Assembly: GCA_030584025.1 (NCBI GenBank)
Contig: CP129487.1
Span: 1-64,000, forward strand
Source: Cyclobacteriaceae bacterium
GTDB taxonomy: Bacteria > Bacteroidota > Bacteroidia > Cytophagales > Cyclobacteriaceae
Direction: 5' to 3'
Length of the DNA: 64,000 nt
The notes beneath the pieces are model-generated. The model searched no databases and was not told where the DNA came from. It saw only the letters and a list, made by a program, of their open reading frames with translations. A program made the position numbers and the translations under genes. The first letter of the stretch is position 1. Each line of letters starts with the position of its first letter. Positions 49,698-58,881 of this stretch are shown in pieces.

Positions 49698-51320
49698 TTA
49701 CATCGCCTGCCTGTTCAACTCCGGCATGCGTTCAAACAACTTCAGCGATTGCAAAAAGATTTCGTTGGTTTCGTTAATGATCGGAAACAACCCGTCATTG
49801 CCCCAAATTCTTCTGGCAATTTGTGCTTTTACGTGTAACTGGAAGATTTTCTTATTTCGCTTCAAATCCTGGTAATCGGGTTTAACCTTGTTCCGTTGGC
49901 CAATAGCAATCAGTTCATTTAACATCGCATCAGTAACTACAAAGTTTTTCCTGAACGTTTCAAATCCATTGCTTTCTAATTTTTCCTTGTTGTGATGGGC
50001 GTAATTGAAAGCATACTCATAAATGGATAGCGAAGAGTACAACGCATTTAAAAAATGACTGTTCATCGTAGTATCCAGCGGTACAAAGTAATCGGGCATA
50101 ATGCCGCCACCGCCATAAACAGAACGGCCGTTTGCAGTTTTGTATCGCAGTGAATCGTTAAGCTTTATACTATCCGCAGAGAAGAACTCCCCATTCTTGT
50201 AGCGTTCAATCAGATCCAACGAGTATTCCTCTTCATCATCGTACGGCTTTTGAATGGAACGCCCGCTTGGTGTATAGTAGCGCGAAATAGTCAGGCGTAA
50301 TTCAGAGCCATCACTTAAGTCGAACGGATTTTGTACAAGACCTTTTCCAAAGGTTCTTCTTCCTACAATTAATGCGCGGTCGTTATCCTGTAACGCACCT
50401 GCAAGAATTTCAGAAGCAGAGGCACTTCCTTCATTCACCAATATTATCAGGTCGCCATTTTCAAAATTACCACGGTTGGTAGATGCTGCATTGGTGTTCA
50501 GTCTCTTATCTTTTCCATCGGTGTATACAATTTTCTTTCCTTCTGAAAGAAATTCATCAGCCAGGTCGATGGCCATGCTCATGTATCCGCCACCGTTACC
50601 CTGGAGATCAAGGATAAGCTTTTTCATGCCCTGATCTTTCAACTTGATCAATGCTTTTGAAAATTCTTCATACGTGGTAGCTGAAAACCGATTCAGTTTG
50701 ATGTAGCCGATCTCGCTATCCACCATGTACGATACATCGATGGAAAACTGTGGAATCTTATCACGAACAATGTTGTAATCGAATGTTTGCTTTCCGCGAA
50801 GAATGGTCACTTTCACTTCCGAGCCACGCGGGCCTTTCAGCAACCGCATTACATCTTGTGTGGTAATGCCAATGCTTGCCACATTCTCATCGTCAACCTT
50901 AATAATTTTATCTCCTGATCGGATGCCCAATTTTTCTGAAGGTCCACCGCTGAGTGGTGTTACCACCATAATCGTATCCTGAAAAATGTTGAACTCCACG
51001 CCAATGCCATCAAAATTTCCACGCAGTTCTTCGTTGGCAGCCACGCGATCGCTGGCCGGGATGTAGTGGGAGTGTGGATCGAGTTTAGAGAGCAGGTGAC
51101 GAATCGACTCATCTACCAACTTATCGGTAGTAATATCATCCACGTATTTGGTATCGATATAAGTAAGCACTTCCCGTAGTTTTTGAACATCTTTGGTTAC
51201 ATCCCGCGAAGGTTTCTGTGCATTAAAACTGGAGCCAATAAAAACTCCGGCAGCCAGGCCAATGCATAAAACAAGGGGTAACCGAATCTGGTAAGGTGTA
51301 TTTTTAGGTTGTTCGCTCAT
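49698..51320 (-). CDS. Carboxy-terminal processing protease (S41 family, CtpA-like)
   Basis: The 540-residue protein has an N-terminal membrane anchor or signal (about residues 12-27) and a PDZ domain (EFNIFQDTIMVVTPLSGGPSEKLGIRSGDKI). The S41 core follows, with the nucleophile in NEGSASASEILAGALQD and a Lys in RTFGKGLVQ. A C-terminal extension of about 170 residues completes it. It degrades or processes periplasmic proteins by C-terminal recognition. A -7 element (TAATTTTG on the minus strand, 51324-51331) lies 3 bp before the start codon, so the mRNA is probably leaderless or nearly so. Confidence 0.92.
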   Translation of the reverse strand: MSEQPKNTPYQIRLPLVLCIGLAAGVFIGSSFNAQKPSRDVTKDVQKLREVLTYIDTKYVDDITTDKLVDESIRHLLSKLDPHSHYIPASDRVAANEELRGNFDGIGVEFNIFQDTIMVVTPLSGGPSEKLGIRSGDKIIKVDDENVASIGITTQDVMRLLKGPRGSEVKVTILRGKQTFDYNIVRDKIPQFSIDVSYMVDSEIGYIKLNRFSATTYEEFSKALIKLKDQGMKKLILDLQGNGGGYMSMAIDLADEFLSEGKKIVYTDGKDKRLNTNAASTNRGNFENGDLIILVNEGSASASEILAGALQDNDRALIVGRRTFGKGLVQNPFDLSDGSELRLTISRYYTPSGRSIQKPYDDEEEYSLDLIERYKNGEFFSADSIKLNDSLRYKTANGRSVYGGGGIMPDYFVPLDTTMNSHFLNALYSSLSIYEYAFNYAHHNKEKLESNGFETFRKNFVVTDAMLNELIAIGQRNKVKPDYQDLKRNKKIFQLHVKAQIARRIWGNDGLFPIINETNEIFLQSLKLFERMPELNRQAM

Positions 51321-51467
51321 CCTGCAAAATTATAGTAGTGTACCGGTTTAACGACTATCACTTTTAATTGGTTGGAAAAATTTGATCAATCGGGGGGTAA
51401 AAAACGGCTAAAACTGCACTTTGGCAAATCAACCGGTTTAAAGGGTGCGTTTTTTTACCCTTTACCC

Positions 51468-51475
51468 TATATTTG
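51468..51475 (+). promoter_or_regulatory. -7 element of a leaderless promoter
   Basis: TATATTTG matches TAnnTTTG and ends 8 bp before the ATG of the hemerythrin gene, so transcription should start at or next to the codon. Confidence 0.45.
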
Positions 51476-51483
51476 ATAATTGT

Positions 51484-52239
51484 ATGGAATCAGCCGGACT
51501 TAAAACCAAGCGCATTGCCCAGCTCGTTGACGAGAACTACGTCCACGCCTATGTGCTGTTTTATTTCGGCATCCGGTTTGACGAGTATTCCGAACACACC
51601 CTTGAACAGGCTTGCCTGGCCAATGGATTGAAGGTTGACCAGGTCATTCGTGAACTGGAGTCGCCTACCCATTTACGTGAGGCCGACATACCGTTGATTT
51701 CCTACCCCATTGATTTGATCGTAGAGTACCTTAAGCACTCCCATTTTTTATTCATCAAACATAAGCTGCCCTATATTGCCAAATTGGTGGATGCCTTTAA
51801 GGCAAACCATGAAGACTATCAGCAAGTGGAACGCGATCTGAAACTGGTGTTTCCGCTATTTGTGGAAGATTTTATTCACCACATCTACGAAGAGGAGGAT
51901 ACGCTGTTCAGTTATATCAAAGCGCTGGAACGGGCATCTACCGGAACGTATATTCCGACCAGGCTGTATCAGTTGATGGAGCGTTTCTCTGTACAGAAGT
52001 TTGCTGTTGAGCATGAAGCACACGATGATGAAATGCAAGGCATTCGTAAGATTACCAAAGATTACGAGATCAAACCCGGTGCTCCGTTGCATGTGAAAGT
52101 GATCTTCAACGAACTCCGCGATTTTGAGCAAAACCTGATTACCCACGCCCGCATCGAAAATGAGATTTTATTGCCCAAGGCCATGATGCTGGAAACCAAG
52201 GTGAAGCAGGCCTTCTTTGAACGCATCCGCCTTAATTAA
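51484..52239 (+). CDS. Hemerythrin-domain protein (RIC/YtfE/ScdA-like)
   Basis: From ATG 51484 the protein has 251 residues. The N-terminal part (about 1-62, with Cys44) resembles the ScdA_N/DUF542 region. The rest is a hemerythrin four-helix bundle with candidate di-iron ligands: His85/87, His109, His133 with Glu137, the VEHEAHDDEM segment, and ITHARIENEILLP near the C-terminus. Such proteins repair Fe-S clusters after nitric oxide or oxidative damage. The promoter gives a leaderless transcript, and ruvX starts 3 bp downstream. Confidence 0.85.
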   Translation: MESAGLKTKRIAQLVDENYVHAYVLFYFGIRFDEYSEHTLEQACLANGLKVDQVIRELESPTHLREADIPLISYPIDLIVEYLKHSHFLFIKHKLPYIAKLVDAFKANHEDYQQVERDLKLVFPLFVEDFIHHIYEEEDTLFSYIKALERASTGTYIPTRLYQLMERFSVQKFAVEHEAHDDEMQGIRKITKDYEIKPGAPLHVKVIFNELRDFEQNLITHARIENEILLPKAMMLETKVKQAFFERIRLN

Positions 52240-52242
52240 TTC

Positions 52243-52653
52243 ATGGGCCGGATTCTTGCCATTGATTATGGAACCAGGCGAACCGGGTTGGCAGTAACTG
52301 ATCCGTTACGCATTATCGCCACAGCTTTAGATACGGTTTCGTCAAACGATTTACTGGCCTATCTGAAAAGCTACACGTCAAAGGAAACCGTGGATGAATT
52401 TGTGATAGGTATGCCGCGTACATTGAAGAATGAAGATTCAGCTACGGCACCCTTGGTGCGTGAATTCATTGTAAAATTGAAAGAAGCGTTTCCGGGAAAA
52501 CCGGTTCATGAAGCAGACGAGCGTTTTACCAGCTCCATCGCACAACGCGCCATGATTGAAGGTGGAATGAAAAAGAAAGACCGTCAGGTAAAAGGCAATG
52601 TGGATAAGGTGAGTGCGGTGTTGATTCTGCAGGCGTTTATGGATGCCCGATAG
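52243..52653 (+). CDS. ruvX: Putative pre-16S rRNA nuclease / Holliday junction resolvase-like protein
   Basis: The 136-residue YqgF-family protein starts GRILAIDYGTRRTGLAVTDPL (RNase H fold, catalytic Asp). It continues with VIGMPRTLKNED and VHEADERFTSSIAQRAM. It matures the 16S rRNA 5' end in E. coli and was first proposed as a Holliday junction resolvase. It is downstream of the hemerythrin gene and upstream of def. Confidence 0.94.
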   Translation: MGRILAIDYGTRRTGLAVTDPLRIIATALDTVSSNDLLAYLKSYTSKETVDEFVIGMPRTLKNEDSATAPLVREFIVKLKEAFPGKPVHEADERFTSSIAQRAMIEGGMKKKDRQVKGNVDKVSAVLILQAFMDAR

Positions 52654-52717
52654 TCCCCGGCATTTATTATCGAATGAATAATCCTTATTTTTGCAGTTCT
52701 AAACACGTGAAATACAA

Positions 52718-53287
52718 ATGGTTTACCCGATAGTGATGTATGGCGACCCGGTGCTGAGGCAACGCGCAAAGGATGTTGAACCGGGTACGGATCTTAGCCA
52801 GTTGATTGAGGACATGTATGAAACCATGCATGCGGCTCAGGGAATAGGGCTGGCCGCTCCCCAAATTGGCAAGAGCATTCGCCTGTTTGTGGTGGATGGT
52901 ACCGGACTGGAAAAGGACGATGATGAGGCCGAGGAGGGCATGGAAGATTTTAAGAAGGCCTTTATTAATCCGGTTATGCTGGAAGAATTAGGTACACCGT
53001 GGGATTTTGAAGAAGGCTGCTTGAGCATTCCGAACATACGGGAAAAGATTTCACGGAAGGACACCATTCGGATCAGGTATTACAACGAAAATTGGGAGTT
53101 GAAGGAAGAAGAATACGATGGCATGCAGGCCCGTATCATCCAACACGAGTACGACCACATTGAAGGAAAATTGTTTATCGATTACCTCACTTCGCTGAAG
53201 AAGCGATTACTGAAAGGAAAACTCACCGACATCAGCCGTGGAGATGTAAAAACCGAATACCGCATTTTAGCACCGCTAAGAAAGTAG
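52718..53287 (+). CDS. def: Peptide deformylase
   Basis: The 189-residue metalloenzyme has all three motifs: GIGLAAPQ, EGCLSIP (metal Cys) and QHEYDHIEG (two metal His and catalytic Glu). An acidic insert (DDDEAEEGMED) of about 12 residues lies between motifs 1 and 2. It removes the N-formyl group from new proteins. A TATTTTTG -7 element lies at 52686-52693. Confidence 0.97.
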   Translation: MVYPIVMYGDPVLRQRAKDVEPGTDLSQLIEDMYETMHAAQGIGLAAPQIGKSIRLFVVDGTGLEKDDDEAEEGMEDFKKAFINPVMLEELGTPWDFEEGCLSIPNIREKISRKDTIRIRYYNENWELKEEEYDGMQARIIQHEYDHIEGKLFIDYLTSLKKRLLKGKLTDISRGDVKTEYRILAPLRK

Positions 53288-53348
53288 GCAATGAACAGTA
53301 GGCAATATGCAAATGATGATGTTAAATTGCAATTTGCCTACTGCTTAC
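53285..53348. repeat. GTAGGCAAT-type inverted repeat, left copy
   Basis: GTAGGCAAT occurs at 53285 and again in CAGTAGGCAAT. The inverted form TTGCCTACTG follows at 53333-53342, giving an imperfect hairpin. The same motif family recurs at 54506-54592 on the other side of the aminotransferase gene. Confidence 0.55.
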
Positions 53349-53349
53349 C

Positions 53350-54492
53350 ATGAAAATAGAATCCCGTCTTCCTGATATCAGTACCTCCATCTTTGCCATC
53401 ATGTCGAAGATGGCTGCCGATCATGGTGCCATCAATCTTTCACAAGGCTTTCCTGATTTTAGTGTTGATCCGGTTATTATTGATCTGATCCATCAGTACA
53501 TGAAAGCCGGGCACAATCAATATGCGCCTATGCCGGGTGCGCCTGCGCTACGTAACGTTATTGCTGAAGTAATTTCAAAAACCTATAACCATCAGCTTAA
53601 CCCTGAAACGGAAATCACCATTTCAGCAGGTGCGACAGAAGCATTGTATGCATCCATTGCCGCCTTTGTTCATCCGGGCGATGAAGTGATTGTGTTTGAT
53701 CCGGCTTATGATTCGTATAATCCGGCTATCCGGTTAAACGGTGGTGTGCCGGTTCATATTAATCTTCGTTACCCGGATTTTTCTATCGATTGGGAAGAAG
53801 TGAAATCACGCATTACTTCGCGTACGCGGATGATTATGGTAAACACACCGCAAAATCCGAGTGGGGCTGTGCTTACCGCAGATGACCTGAAACAACTCGA
53901 ACAGCTGGCAGCGGAACACGACCTGATTGTGTTGAGTGATGAGGTGTATGAACGAATTATTTTTGATAACATCCGGCATGAAAGCGTGCTTTACTATCCA
54001 AACCTTGCCAAGCGAAGCATAGCTGTGTTTTCTTTTGGAAAAACCTTTCACGCCACCGGTTGGAAGGTAGGCTACGCCATTGCACCGGAAGCGTTAACCC
54101 GTGAAATCCGTAAGACGCATCAGTTCATTACCTTTTCGGTAAACACCCCGGTTCAACTAGCCTTGGCCGAATACATGAAAACACCGACTCACTACGAAAA
54201 CCTGGGTTCGTTTTATCAGCAAAAGCGCGATTACTTTTTACAAGGCATAAAAGGGTCATCCTTTGAGCCGATGCCGTGCCATGGTTCGTACTTTCAATCG
54301 CTGTCGTATAAAAATATTTCTTCTTTGCCCGACAGGCAGATGGCAGAAGAACTGACCATCAAACACAAGGTAGCTTCTGTTCCGGTTTCTGTTTTTTATA
54401 ACGACAAAACCGACAACAAGCTGTTGCGTTTTTGTTTTGCCAAAAGCGAACAGACGTTAGATCAGGCGATGGAAATTTTGAGGAAAATTTAA
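53350..54492 (+). CDS. Methionine/glutamine-type aminotransferase (YbdL/KAT-like)
   Basis: The 380-residue PLP enzyme has INLSQGFPDFSVDP, NQYAPMPGAPALR, the TPQNPSGAVL motif, VLSDEVYERI and the Schiff-base Lys in FSFGKTFHATGWKVGY. These features are closest to methionine aminotransferase YbdL and glutamine transaminase K/kynurenine aminotransferase. It probably transaminates keto-methylthiobutyrate using glutamine. The next gene encodes an omega-amidase, the expected partner. GTAGGCAAT repeats flank it on both sides. Confidence 0.9.
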   Translation: MKIESRLPDISTSIFAIMSKMAADHGAINLSQGFPDFSVDPVIIDLIHQYMKAGHNQYAPMPGAPALRNVIAEVISKTYNHQLNPETEITISAGATEALYASIAAFVHPGDEVIVFDPAYDSYNPAIRLNGGVPVHINLRYPDFSIDWEEVKSRITSRTRMIMVNTPQNPSGAVLTADDLKQLEQLAAEHDLIVLSDEVYERIIFDNIRHESVLYYPNLAKRSIAVFSFGKTFHATGWKVGYAIAPEALTREIRKTHQFITFSVNTPVQLALAEYMKTPTHYENLGSFYQQKRDYFLQGIKGSSFEPMPCHGSYFQSLSYKNISSLPDRQMAEELTIKHKVASVPVSVFYNDKTDNKLLRFCFAKSEQTLDQAMEILRKI

Positions 54493-54505
54493 CAGTCTAA
54501 ATACA

Positions 54506-54592
54506 AGTAGGCAATAGGCAATCAGCAGTAGGCAAGTGATAGCCTAATAATTGCCTACTGCCTGCTGCAAACTGCCTACTTATTATTGCCTG
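54506..54592. repeat. GTAGGCAAT-type inverted repeat, right copy
   Basis: Forward copies (AAGTAGGCAATAGGCAATC, CAGTAGGCAAG) on the left and reverse copies (TTGCCTACTGCC, CTGCCTACTT) on the right form an extended imperfect hairpin. It belongs to the same family as 53285-53348. Confidence 0.6.
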
Positions 54593-54633
54593 CTGCTCAC
54601 TTCTTTCGTTACTTGCGCCTCGAAACAACCACT

Positions 54634-55467
54634 ATGCAAGACTTAAAAATCACGCTTATTCAGGCCGACCTGTATTGGGAAGAAATTGATGCCAACCTTT
54701 CCGCATTTGAGGAAAAAATATGGCAGATCGGGCAGGATACGGACGTGATTGTGTTACCCGAAATGTTCACCACCGGCTTTACCATGAATGCGCCCAAACT
54801 GGCCGAGCACATGAACATGCGTACGTTCAAGTGGATGCGCCAGATGGCCGACCAGACCGGTGCACTAATATTGGGCAGTTACATCGCTACGGTACATGAG
54901 CGCTACTATAACCGCATGCTGTGGATGGAGCCCGGAGGGCAGTACAAGACGTACGACAAGCGCCATTTGTTCCGAATGGCCGTTGAACACAAAACCTATT
55001 CTCCGGGCGAAAGTATGCTTGTGTCTTCCTGGAAAGGCTGGCGTATTTGTCCCCTTATTTGTTACGACCTGCGCTTTCCGGTATGGAGCCGTAACACATA
55101 CGACATTACCGCCCAGCGCCTCAATTACGATTTGTTGATTTATGTAGCCAACTGGCCTACTGCCCGCATCGATGCATGGGATGCGTTACTAAAAGCCCGC
55201 GCGATTGAAAATCTGAGTTACACGGTTGGCGTGAACAGGGTGGGATTGGATGGCAACGGCATTGAATATAACGGGCACTCTTCCATTTATTCACCGAAAG
55301 GTGAGTTGATGTTTACGAGCGAAGGATCAGAAACAATCAAAACCATTCAGCTTAACGCACATTCCTTACAGGCTTTCCGCGATAAGTTTCCGGCACACCT
55401 CGATGCCGATGATTTTTCAATTGAGCTGGGTGAATTTGAAGAGGATTATTTGACCGGGTTAAGTTGA
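54634..55467 (+). CDS. Nitrilase-superfamily omega-amidase (YafV-like)
   Basis: From ATG 54634 the 277-residue protein has the Glu-Lys-Cys triad: Glu43 (VLPEMFTTGF), Lys109 (YDKRHLF) and Cys143 (LICYDLRFP). The pattern matches the Nit2/YafV branch, which hydrolyses 2-oxoglutaramate and 2-oxosuccinamate. With the upstream glutamine-type transaminase it would form a glutaminase II cycle, pulling keto-acid transamination (for example methionine salvage) to completion. Confidence 0.9.
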   Translation: MQDLKITLIQADLYWEEIDANLSAFEEKIWQIGQDTDVIVLPEMFTTGFTMNAPKLAEHMNMRTFKWMRQMADQTGALILGSYIATVHERYYNRMLWMEPGGQYKTYDKRHLFRMAVEHKTYSPGESMLVSSWKGWRICPLICYDLRFPVWSRNTYDITAQRLNYDLLIYVANWPTARIDAWDALLKARAIENLSYTVGVNRVGLDGNGIEYNGHSSIYSPKGELMFTSEGSETIKTIQLNAHSLQAFRDKFPAHLDADDFSIELGEFEEDYLTGLS

Positions 55468-55509
55468 TTTATTTCTAGCATGAACATCTTTGCTATAAAT
55501 ATTCATAAC

Positions 55510-55959
55510 TCAGTAGGGAGATAAGTCAAATTCTATTATTCTATTCTCCTTTCTAATTAAGCTATTGTTAATGGTTGAACGCAAATTCAAATAGTAAAAC
55601 ACAGAGTCATGGTCCATCCACATTCCTTTTGTTTTATGAAATTCTGGAGATAAGCCAAAATATTCAGTTAAATAAATACTGTCATTATAAAGTGGGCTTT
55701 TCTGAATTTCATCTATTAACTCTTGGTAGTCAGTGGAATCAATTTTAATTGCAATGCTAATTCGATTTCTTTGCCATGACCCACTTTTTGATAAAACGGT
55801 ATACTGTTCAGGAAATTTAAGACCTGTTTCCGTTTCAAAAGTTACAATAGCTAGCGCCTCGGTATTTGAAAGGTATAGCAAAAAGATGCCCACTATAGTC
55901 ATAAAGAGTATCACAACCCCGAATAAAATTACCTTAAGCATTCCTGTGACTTTGCTCAT
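55510..55959 (-). CDS. Small membrane-anchored protein of unknown function
   Basis: The 149-residue protein has one N-terminal membrane helix (about residues 8-30) and a soluble outer domain of mixed secondary structure (YQELIDEIQKSPLYND, DHDSVFYYLNLRSTIN). No family was recognised. AT content is higher than in the neighbours. It lies 4 bp downstream of the EEP-hydrolase gene on the same strand. Confidence 0.6.
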   Translation of the reverse strand: MSKVTGMLKVILFGVVILFMTIVGIFLLYLSNTEALAIVTFETETGLKFPEQYTVLSKSGSWQRNRISIAIKIDSTDYQELIDEIQKSPLYNDSIYLTEYFGLSPEFHKTKGMWMDHDSVFYYLNLRSTINNSLIRKENRIIEFDLSPY

Positions 55960-55963
55960 GACA

Positions 55964-56803
55964 TCACCGTTCCAAACTCAACTCAAACACTGCAATTACA
56001 GGTAGGTGGTCACTCGGGTAGTGCTTGCCATCGTTATCCTGCGCTACTTTGTAATTTCGCAAAATCCATTCTTTGGTGTGGAAGATGAAATCAATGGGGC
56101 GGCACTCCATACTGCCAACAGCAAAATTGCAATACGTACCCGTGTTATCGTTTGCGGGTTTGGTGTCAATGAGCAAATTATCTTTTACCAGTGCGTCATA
56201 GGGTTCTTCCGTGCGTTCGCAGTTAAAATCACCGGTAAGCAATACAGGCAGGTTCTGCGAGCGTTGTCGGGTTTCGTCAATCCATTCCATAAGTTGCAAG
56301 GCGCTCATTTTTCTGGCTTCTTTTCCAACATGATCAAAATGGGTGTTGAACAACGCAAACTCACGTTTGAGTTGCTTGTCGTAAAACCGGGCAATGGTAA
56401 CCAAACGTGTTATCGCGGCATCCCAACCTATGCTTCCAGGCATTTCGGGTGTTTCGGAAAGCCATCGGGTTTCTTTTTCAAGTAAGCCGAAGCGGTTATT
56501 TTTAAAAAGAATGGCGCTGTATTCACCCCGTTGTTTTCCGTCATCGCGGCCCACGCCTACGTAGGTGTAATCAGGCAATACCCGTATCAAATCCTCAAGC
56601 TGATGATGCAGCGCTTCCTGAATGCCAATCAGGTCAGGATCATACTTTTGGATAACGTGCGCCACTTTTTGAATGCGGTTTGGCCACGCATTTTCACCAT
56701 CACCCGGGTTATCAAACCGGATGTTGTACGACATGACCATAACCGATTGTGCGTCCGCCATCTGGCAAATCCCGATCAATAGAAACAGAATCAATTTACG
56801 CAT
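55964..56803 (-). CDS. Secreted endonuclease/exonuclease/phosphatase-family hydrolase
   Basis: The 279-residue protein has a signal peptide (1-18) and EEP-fold motifs: MSYNIRFD (Asn), LIGIQEALHHQ (Glu), NTHFDHVGKEAR (His), LTGDFNCERTEEPY (Asp/Asn) and YPSDHLPVIAVF (catalytic Asp-His). The family covers DNases, phosphodiesterases and inositol phosphatases. Export suggests extracellular nucleic-acid or phosphoester hydrolysis. Confidence 0.9.
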   Translation of the reverse strand: MRKLILFLLIGICQMADAQSVMVMSYNIRFDNPGDGENAWPNRIQKVAHVIQKYDPDLIGIQEALHHQLEDLIRVLPDYTYVGVGRDDGKQRGEYSAILFKNNRFGLLEKETRWLSETPEMPGSIGWDAAITRLVTIARFYDKQLKREFALFNTHFDHVGKEARKMSALQLMEWIDETRQRSQNLPVLLTGDFNCERTEEPYDALVKDNLLIDTKPANDNTGTYCNFAVGSMECRPIDFIFHTKEWILRNYKVAQDNDGKHYPSDHLPVIAVFELSLER

Positions 56804-56891
56804 TCCTAAAAATACGTTACCGCTGGTGGATATGCCACGCAGCCGGAAGAAAATAATTGTAATTTAAAGTAGAATTAATCCTCTAAATGCT

Positions 56892-58811
56892 ATGCAAACT
56901 AAAAAAGTCTTTTACCCCTTGGTATTGCTGGTTTGGCTGGGTGCGTGTAAAACAACCGAAACAGAAGCTCCACCAAAACCGTACACGATTGAACAATTTA
57001 TGGATGTGAAAAACATCTATAGTGCCGGATTTTCTCCGGATGAAAAGAAGCTTTTGCTCGGCTCAAATGAAACAGGAATTTACAATGTGTTTGAATTGGA
57101 TTTGGCTACCGATGAACGGAGGCAGCTAACCAGTTCAACAGAAGAGTCGGTGTTTGCGGCTTCGTATTTTCCAAGCGATGATCGCATTGTATACACCAGC
57201 GACAAAGGTGGAAATGAGATCGATCACATATTCGTGCGAAATCCGGATGGTTCAAGCACGGATATTATTTCTGACTCCGCAGCCAAAGCAAATTTTTATG
57301 GTTGGAGTCATGATAAGAAGTTAATGTACTATGCTTCGAATAGTCGTGACCCACGCTTTTTTGATTTGCATCGGGTTGATGTAAGTGCAGCACCTACAGA
57401 AGGAAACGTGTACCCTTCCATGGTGGTGTATCAAAACAACGAGGGTCTTGATCCTACAGCGATCTCGCGCGACAACCGATACATAGCCCTAATCAAACCC
57501 ATTACCACCAACAATTCGGATGTATATATTCTGGATACGGAGTCGGGGGAGAGCAAACACATTACACCGCATGAAGGGGATATAGATTACAGTCCGCAAT
57601 ACTTTTCGCCTGATGGCAAGAAGTTGATTTACCTCACCAATGAAGGCAGCGAATTCATGTACATCTCCAGCTATGATTTGGCAACAGGAGAGAAGACGAA
57701 AATTGAAGATGCTCCGTGGGATATCATGTACACGTATTTGTCGCGCAACGGCAAGTATCGGGTGGTCGCCATCAACAACGATGCCCGCACAGAGATAAAA
57801 GTGTATAATGAGGCCGATGGCGGAAAACTGGTCCAGTTGAAAAATGTTCCGAAAGGCGATATTACCGGGGTAAATATTTCCGACAGCGAAAAGCTGATGA
57901 CCTTTTATGTGAGTACATCAAAATCGCCCAGCAACTTATACCTGTATAACCTGGAAACGGACGAGATCAAGCAGTTGACCAACACATTAACGCCTGAAAT
58001 CAATGGAGATGATTTAGTAGAGGCAACCGTTGTTCGGTTTAAATCTTATGATGGCCTTGAAATACCTGCCTTGTTATACAAACCCAAAGGATTGAAGAAA
58101 GGCGATAAAGTTCCTGCCTTGGTACAGGTGCATGGTGGACCGGGAGGTCAAACCCGACTGAACTACAACAGCAGCTATCAGTATTTTGTAAACCATGGAT
58201 ATGCCATTTTGTGTGTGAACAATCGGGGCAGTTCCGGTTACGGAAAAACCTTTTATGCAGCGGATGATAAGAAGCATGGCGATGTGGATTTGAAAGACTG
58301 CATAGCAGGTAAGCAATATTTACAAACACTCGATTTTGTTGATGCCGATAAAATTGGAATTTACGGAGGAAGCTATGGTGGATACATGGTAATGGCCGCG
58401 TTGGCTTTTACTCCTGAAGAATTTGATGTAGGTGTTAATTTGTTTGGCGTAACCAACTGGTTGCGTACGTTAAAGAGTATTCCGCCCTGGTGGACTTCCT
58501 TCCGCGATGCATTGTACACCGAAATGGGTGACCCCGTGAAAGACTCTGTGGCCTTGTATAACAAATCGCCCTTGTTTCATGCGGATAAGATTACGAAACC
58601 GTTTATTGTTTTACAGGGAAGTAACGATCCGCGCGTATTACAGGTGGAATCGGATGAGATTGTGGAGGCAGCCAAAGCCAATGGCGTTCCGGTGGAATAC
58701 GTAGTCTTCCCTGATGAAGGACACGGTTGGGTGAAGAAGGAAAATCAGATTAAGTCGGCTGAGTCGATTCTGCAATTTTTAGATAAACACCTGAAAGAAC
58801 AGGCACAATAA
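56892..58811 (+). CDS. S9-family serine peptidase (acylaminoacyl-/dipeptidyl-peptidase-like), lipoprotein
   Basis: The 639-residue protein has a lipobox (LLVWLGAC, Cys about 19) and an N-terminal beta-propeller with repeated blade motifs (FSPDEKKLLLGSN, YFSPDGKKLIYLTN). A C-terminal alpha/beta-hydrolase follows. The catalytic Ser is in GGSYGGY, the Asp in GSNDPRV and the His in DEGHGW. It cleaves short peptides in the periplasm or at the cell surface. Confidence 0.93.
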   Translation: MQTKKVFYPLVLLVWLGACKTTETEAPPKPYTIEQFMDVKNIYSAGFSPDEKKLLLGSNETGIYNVFELDLATDERRQLTSSTEESVFAASYFPSDDRIVYTSDKGGNEIDHIFVRNPDGSSTDIISDSAAKANFYGWSHDKKLMYYASNSRDPRFFDLHRVDVSAAPTEGNVYPSMVVYQNNEGLDPTAISRDNRYIALIKPITTNNSDVYILDTESGESKHITPHEGDIDYSPQYFSPDGKKLIYLTNEGSEFMYISSYDLATGEKTKIEDAPWDIMYTYLSRNGKYRVVAINNDARTEIKVYNEADGGKLVQLKNVPKGDITGVNISDSEKLMTFYVSTSKSPSNLYLYNLETDEIKQLTNTLTPEINGDDLVEATVVRFKSYDGLEIPALLYKPKGLKKGDKVPALVQVHGGPGGQTRLNYNSSYQYFVNHGYAILCVNNRGSSGYGKTFYAADDKKHGDVDLKDCIAGKQYLQTLDFVDADKIGIYGGSYGGYMVMAALAFTPEEFDVGVNLFGVTNWLRTLKSIPPWWTSFRDALYTEMGDPVKDSVALYNKSPLFHADKITKPFIVLQGSNDPRVLQVESDEIVEAAKANGVPVEYVVFPDEGHGWVKKENQIKSAESILQFLDKHLKEQAQ

Positions 58812-58881
58812 GTTTCTGGATGCAGGTTACGGGCTATAAGGCTCCAGGTTTTGTAACCCTACCTGGCATCTCAAACTTTTT

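Noticed and set aside
58812..58881. GGTTAC...GTAACC pair as a regulatory RNA
   Set aside because: Only a weak 6-bp stem in a 70-bp gap between convergent genes; at most a poor terminator.
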